DNA of 9,164 nt from Candidatus Solibacter sp. (GTDB taxonomy: Bacteria > Acidobacteriota > Terriglobia > Bryobacterales > Bryobacteraceae): assembly GCA_017883345.1 (NCBI GenBank), contig JADGNT010000149.1, positions 1-9,164 of the forward strand. The letters are read 5' to 3'. A program made the translations under genes and the position numbers. Each line of letters begins with the position of its first letter. The stretch's first letter is position 1. This document shows, one piece after another, positions 6,812 to 9,164 of the stretch. Below the pieces are notes generated by a model, which searched no databases, was not told where the DNA came from, and worked only from the letters and a program-made list of their open reading frames with translations.

Positions 6812-7009
6812 ATGAAGTATCCCGTGGCGCTTACCCAAACTGAAGAGGGCTACAGCGTCTGCTGTCCGGGACTGCCAGGCTGCTGGTCGCAGGGAGCTAC
6901 CGAGGAAGAGGCACTGGCGAACATTCGCGCCGCCATTCACGAGTACTTGGAAGTGGCCCGGCAGTTAGCCTCAGGGGCACAGGCGCGGGAAGTGGATGTC
7001 CCGGCGTAG
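6812..7009 (+). CDS. hicB: HicB-family antitoxin
   Basis: A 65-residue protein with the HicB partial RNase-H-like fold signature: Y14-S-V-C-C-PGLPGC (to residue 24), then WSQGATEEEALANIRAAI (25-42). That is the hallmark PxLPGCxSxGxTxEEAxxNIxxAI pattern. HicB neutralises HicA by binding its active face. This version is short and ends soon after the core domain, with no room for the C-terminal helix-turn-helix or ribbon-helix-helix that many HicB proteins use for autoregulation. Any control of this operon may therefore need another factor (inference). The toxin gene follows after a 3-base gap, so the order is antitoxin then toxin, the reverse of E. coli hicAB but common elsewhere. Confidence 0.9.
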   Translation: MKYPVALTQTEEGYSVCCPGLPGCWSQGATEEEALANIRAAIHEYLEVARQLASGAQAREVDVPA

Positions 7010-7012
7010 TGC

Positions 7013-7225
7013 ATGGGAAAGATCCCGGGCATCGCTCACCTGCGCGCCGTCAAGGCGTTGGAAAGGGCCGGACTCCGAATCGCGAGGCAGGGTAAGCATA
7101 TCGTGATGACCGATGGCATCCGCATCATCACAATTCCCCGGCATGATCCTGTCGACGCTCACACGATGGGCGGCATTGTGCGAGATGCCGGCCTGACCCC
7201 TGAACAGTTTCGGAAGTTGCTTTAA
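7013..7225 (+). CDS. hicA: HicA-family mRNA interferase toxin
   Basis: A 70-residue protein with the HicA double-stranded-RNA-binding-like fold. An N-terminal helix (9-20) is followed by GLRIARQGKHIVMTDG with candidate catalytic His29. Then come a strand ITIPRHDPVDAHTMGGIVR and a final helix with AGLTPEQFRKLL. HicA enzymes cut mRNA and stop growth when free of HicB. The protein has full family length and the His is intact, so it looks active. Its TAA lies 12 bp from the stop of the convergent regulator gene, with no terminator visible between them. It may act as a stress module or as a stabiliser of the locus; there is no direct tie to rhamnose chemistry. Confidence 0.88.
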   Translation: MGKIPGIAHLRAVKALERAGLRIARQGKHIVMTDGIRIITIPRHDPVDAHTMGGIVRDAGLTPEQFRKLL

Positions 7226-7237
7226 AGCGCCCCGCCA

Positions 7238-8383
7238 TTACGCCGGCTTCGCCAGCAGGCTGTCGTTCGGGTAGAAGTGATCCACGTTTTCCGGGGTGAT
7301 GATCTGGTGGGTAGTGAATACGGCCGGCGGCACCGCCTTGCGGGACAGGATATCCAGCGCCAGTTTCAGCAGGCCGTCCCCGTACTTCTCCGGGAAAAAC
7401 GCCACGCTCGCAATCAGCCGGGTATTCGCGCTGCGCAACTGGGCGCGCGCTTCCGGTTCCGCATTCTGGCCCACGATCACGCACTCGCCGGCGCGGCCCG
7501 CCTCTTCGTAGGCGCGCAGTGCGCCGAGCGCGCTCGGATCGTTGACCGCCCCCACCAGAACCCGCTTGGCCTTGGATTCCCGCAGATGCTTGCGCACCCG
7601 GTCCAGCGTGGTCTGGAACTGCCCGTCGCCATCCACGCTGACGGTCCGGCAGCGCTCCGGAACCCGCAGTACCTCGCCGATTCCGCTCTGCACGCCGCGT
7701 ATGCGCGCCTGAGGCAGGGAGCCGGCGCGGTGCAACTCCACCAGCAGAATTTCATCGGGCTCGCTATTCCAATGCTTCTTCGCCCAGCGCCCCAGGTGGT
7801 GCCCCGCCATCAGCCCGGCCTGGTAGTTGTTGGCGCCGAAATAGGTCGCTCCGGGGTGCGGAATATCGATGGCGATGAACGGAATGTTCGCCTCCAGGTA
7901 CTTGGTGGCGATGGCGGACGCAATCAACTCGTCGGTCTGGAACTCGATCACCAGATCCACCTGCTCTTTGATCAGGTAGTCCGCGCTGCGCAACGCGATC
8001 TTCGGCTGGTAGCGGTTGTCCACCACGATCAGCTCGATGTGCTCGCGCTCGGCGGCGCGCACCAGGCCATCGCGCACCTCGCGGTCGAACGAGGTGTCCT
8101 GTCCCTGGGCCGCGTAACCGATGCGGTAGAGCCGCCGCCGCCTCACTTCGCTCGCCAGGCGGTAGTGATTTTCGCCCACCTTATCCAGGAAACCGCACTG
8201 GTGGAGCGTATAGAGCAACCGGAAGCACATGCCCTTGTTGAAGCCGGTGCGCGTCACCACATCGCGCAATCGCAGCACATCGCCGGCCGATTGAAATGCC
8301 TCCAGCACGCGCGAAGCATGCACCAGGCTCTTCACCAGATACCGGTTGTGATTGGAAATCTTAACGTGGACCTCGTCGGTCAT
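7238..8383 (-). CDS. Chimeric transcription regulator: IclR-type HTH fused to periplasmic-binding-protein sugar-sensing domain
   Basis: A 381-residue cytoplasmic regulator without a signal peptide. Residues 13-77 match an IclR-type winged helix: YLVKSLVHASRVLEAF, a recognition helix around GFNKGMCFRLLYTLHQCGFL (47-66), and the wing with HYRLASEV. After an Arg-rich linker (81-84), residues 86-375 resemble RbsB/LacI-type sugar-binding domains: YRIGYAAQGQDTSFDREV, ELIVVDNRYQP, EQVDLVIEFQTDE, NNYQAGLMAGHHLGRWA, VGAVNDPSALGALRAYEEAG and VIVGQNAE. Ordinary IclR proteins instead carry a GAF-like effector domain, and LacI proteins carry a different HTH. The partner rhaT is divergent, which suggests control of rhaT and probably of rhaI and the rhamnosidase operon, with rhamnose or rhamnulose as ligand (inference). 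No ribosome site is seen before the ATG, so the transcript may be leaderless or weakly translated. Confidence 0.88.
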   Translation of the reverse strand: MTDEVHVKISNHNRYLVKSLVHASRVLEAFQSAGDVLRLRDVVTRTGFNKGMCFRLLYTLHQCGFLDKVGENHYRLASEVRRRRLYRIGYAAQGQDTSFDREVRDGLVRAAEREHIELIVVDNRYQPKIALRSADYLIKEQVDLVIEFQTDELIASAIATKYLEANIPFIAIDIPHPGATYFGANNYQAGLMAGHHLGRWAKKHWNSEPDEILLVELHRAGSLPQARIRGVQSGIGEVLRVPERCRTVSVDGDGQFQTTLDRVRKHLRESKAKRVLVGAVNDPSALGALRAYEEAGRAGECVIVGQNAEPEARAQLRSANTRLIASVAFFPEKYGDGLLKLALDILSRKAVPPAVFTTHQIITPENVDHFYPNDSLLAKPA

Positions 8384-8432
8384 CGGTTTTGATACACGAA
8401 ACGCCAGCGTTCCGCCGTTGCCGCTTTCCCGG

Positions 8433-8450
8433 ATCGCGGTGTCCCGCGAT
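8433..8450. promoter_or_regulatory. Inverted repeat ATCGCGG-N4-CCGCGAT
   Basis: A perfect 7-bp palindrome with a TGTC centre, 50 bp upstream of the regulator ATG. It could be an operator for autoregulation or a hairpin in the regulator's leader RNA. Perfect symmetry over 14 bases is visible directly; the function is inferred. Confidence 0.4.
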
Positions 8451-8457
8451 AACCGCA

Positions 8458-8475
8458 GTATTTATTGCAGAATAC
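8458..8475. promoter_or_regulatory. AT-rich inverted repeat GTATT-N8-AATAC
   Basis: The 18-base element GTATTTATTGCAGAATAC has 5-base arms and lies in the only AT-rich part of the divergent regulator/rhaT gap. It includes -10-like hexamers on the minus strand (TATTCT, TAAATA), so it may mark the regulator's promoter, an operator, or both. No good -35 partner is seen. Confidence 0.3.
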
Positions 8476-8491
8476 ACCATTTGCGCCGGTT

Positions 8492-8506
8492 TGCGGACGT
8501 TCCGCA
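8492..8506. promoter_or_regulatory. Candidate IclR-type operator TGCGGA-CGT-TCCGCA
   Basis: A perfect 6-3-6 palindrome between the regulator and rhaT. Fifteen-base sites with this layout are common for IclR-family proteins (for example TGGAAATNATTTCCA for E. coli IclR). This makes it my leading candidate site for the IclR-type winged helix encoded next door. Binding is inference. Confidence 0.45.
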
Positions 8507-8563
8507 CCGCGAAAAGTTGTCCTCCCGGACGATCCCTCTTCCCCCGCCCGCGCCGCGCCGCTG

Positions 8564-8569
8564 TACAAT
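8564..8569 (+). promoter_or_regulatory. Candidate -10 element for rhaT
   Basis: TACAAT (5 of 6 to the -10 consensus) is preceded directly by TG and lies 26 bases before the rhaT ATG. The upstream stretch at the normal -35 distance is C-rich and has no recognisable -35, so an activator may be needed. Confidence 0.3.
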
Positions 8570-8595
8570 CGGTGTTCGCAATCCCGTTCGACAAT

Positions 8596-9164
8596 ATGAC
8601 ACCGAATCCCCTGATAGGCGTAATCTTTCACTGGCTGGGCGGCCTGGCATCCGGCAGTTTCTATGTTCCCTACCGCGGCGTCAAGCGCTGGTCCTGGGAG
8701 ACATACTGGCTGATCGGCGGCTTTTTCAGTTGGATCATCGCTCCGGTGACGCTGGGCATGATCATGACCAACGACCTGCCTTCGGTGCTGCGCGAAGCAT
8801 CGGGGTCCACACTCTTCTGGTGCTACTTCTGGGGCATGATGTGGGGAATCGGAGGCCTCACCTTCGGGCTCAGCATGCGCTACCTGGGGATGTCGCTCGG
8901 CATGGCGGTCGCGCTCGGCTACTGTGCCGCCTTTGGCACGATCATGCCGCCCATATTCGACGGCAAATTCGTCAACGAGGTGCTCCACACTACTTCGGGA
9001 CAGGTGATCCTGCTCGGCGTCGCGGTCTGCTTGAGCGGCATTGCCTTCGCCGGCAAGGCGGGCAGGTCCAAGGAACGCGAGATGTCGGTGGAGCAGCAAC
9101 AGGCCACCATCAAGGAATTCAACCTGAGAAAGGGCATCCTGGTGGCGACTTTTTCGGGCGTGAT
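8596..9164 (+). CDS. rhaT: L-rhamnose-proton symporter RhaT (5' part; runs off window)
   Basis: The first 189 codons of a multi-pass inner-membrane sugar transporter are present; the end lies beyond the window. The N-terminus follows E. coli RhaT as I recall it: GVIFHWLGGLASGSFYVPY (8-26), the block KRWSWETYWLIGG, SWIIAP, then WGIGGLTFGLSMRYLGMSLG (83-102), which is close to the [20 protein letters not shown] of E. coli. Hydrophobic segments fall near 5-25, 36-57, 72-93, 98-118 and 136-153. A polar loop (154-173, SKEREMSVEQQQ) precedes the next helix. RhaT imports L-rhamnose with a proton, feeding the mutarotase and isomerase. The start ATG at 8596 fits the family register, though no ribosome site is visible. 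It is divergent from the regulator. Kinase and aldolase genes may follow downstream. Confidence 0.93.
   Translation, partial: MTPNPLIGVIFHWLGGLASGSFYVPYRGVKRWSWETYWLIGGFFSWIIAPVTLGMIMTNDLPSVLREASGSTLFWCYFWGMMWGIGGLTFGLSMRYLGMSLGMAVALGYCAAFGTIMPPIFDGKFVNEVLHTTSGQVILLGVAVCLSGIAFAGKAGRSKEREMSVEQQQATIKEFNLRKGILVATFSGV

Noticed and set aside
6812..7225. Defence island or prophage fragment suggested by the toxin-antitoxin pair
   Set aside because: No integrase, phage or other defence gene accompanies it, and there are no attachment-like repeats at its borders.
7277..8392. Long plus-strand open frame (371 codons) opposite the regulator
   Set aside because: It mirrors the regulator on the other strand, has His/Arg/Gln-rich composition without domain motifs, and is typical of antisense frames in GC-rich DNA.
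4495..8418. Shared 9-mer TTCCGCCGT in both divergent gaps (4495-4503 and 8410-8418), and shared TGCAGAA half-site
   Set aside because: Matches this short are expected about once or more by chance between two ~250-bp GC-rich regions compared on both strands, so they do not establish a common operator.

Overview
This 9.2 kb window is a GC-rich, tightly packed piece of bacterial chromosome. It reads as an L-rhamnose utilisation locus. Gene style suggests a soil Acidobacterium of the Solibacter type: signal-peptide glycosidases, Gfo/Idh/MocA dehydrogenases, an isolated GlcG-like secreted protein and small HicBA pairs in between. The taxon is an inference from memory, since no marker gene is present.

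Left block, minus strand (about 1-4380): a three-gene operon reads leftwards. It encodes an exported GH106 alpha-L-rhamnosidase (1756-4380), an EamA/DMT-type membrane transporter (718-1743) and a Gfo/Idh/MocA oxidoreductase that starts inside the transporter's stop codon and runs off the window (1-721). Middle block, plus strand: L-rhamnose isomerase (4646-5839) and L-rhamnose mutarotase (5847-6164), divergent from the rhamnosidase operon across a 265 bp regulatory region. A convergent gap with a perfect 18-bp hairpin follows. Next come a secreted GlcG/HbpS-like protein on the minus strand (6291-6764) and a HicB-HicA toxin-antitoxin pair on the plus strand (6812-7225). Right block: an unusual regulator on the minus strand (7238-8383), with an IclR-type winged helix fused to a periplasmic-binding-protein sugar-sensing domain. 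It is divergent from the 5' part of rhaT (8596 to window end), the rhamnose transporter. The 212 bp between them holds three inverted repeats.

Proposed working model: GH106 releases rhamnose from plant or microbial glycans outside the cytoplasm. RhaT imports it, RhaM interconverts anomers, and RhaI makes L-rhamnulose. The chimeric regulator probably senses rhamnose or a derivative and controls the two divergent promoter regions. Rhamnulokinase and rhamnulose-1-phosphate aldolase are not in the window and may lie beyond rhaT. The second DMT transporter and the oxidoreductase with altered motifs are the least explained parts of the metabolic set. The most novel item is the IclR-PBP chimeric regulator. 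No CRISPR array, tRNA, rRNA or insertion sequence was seen.
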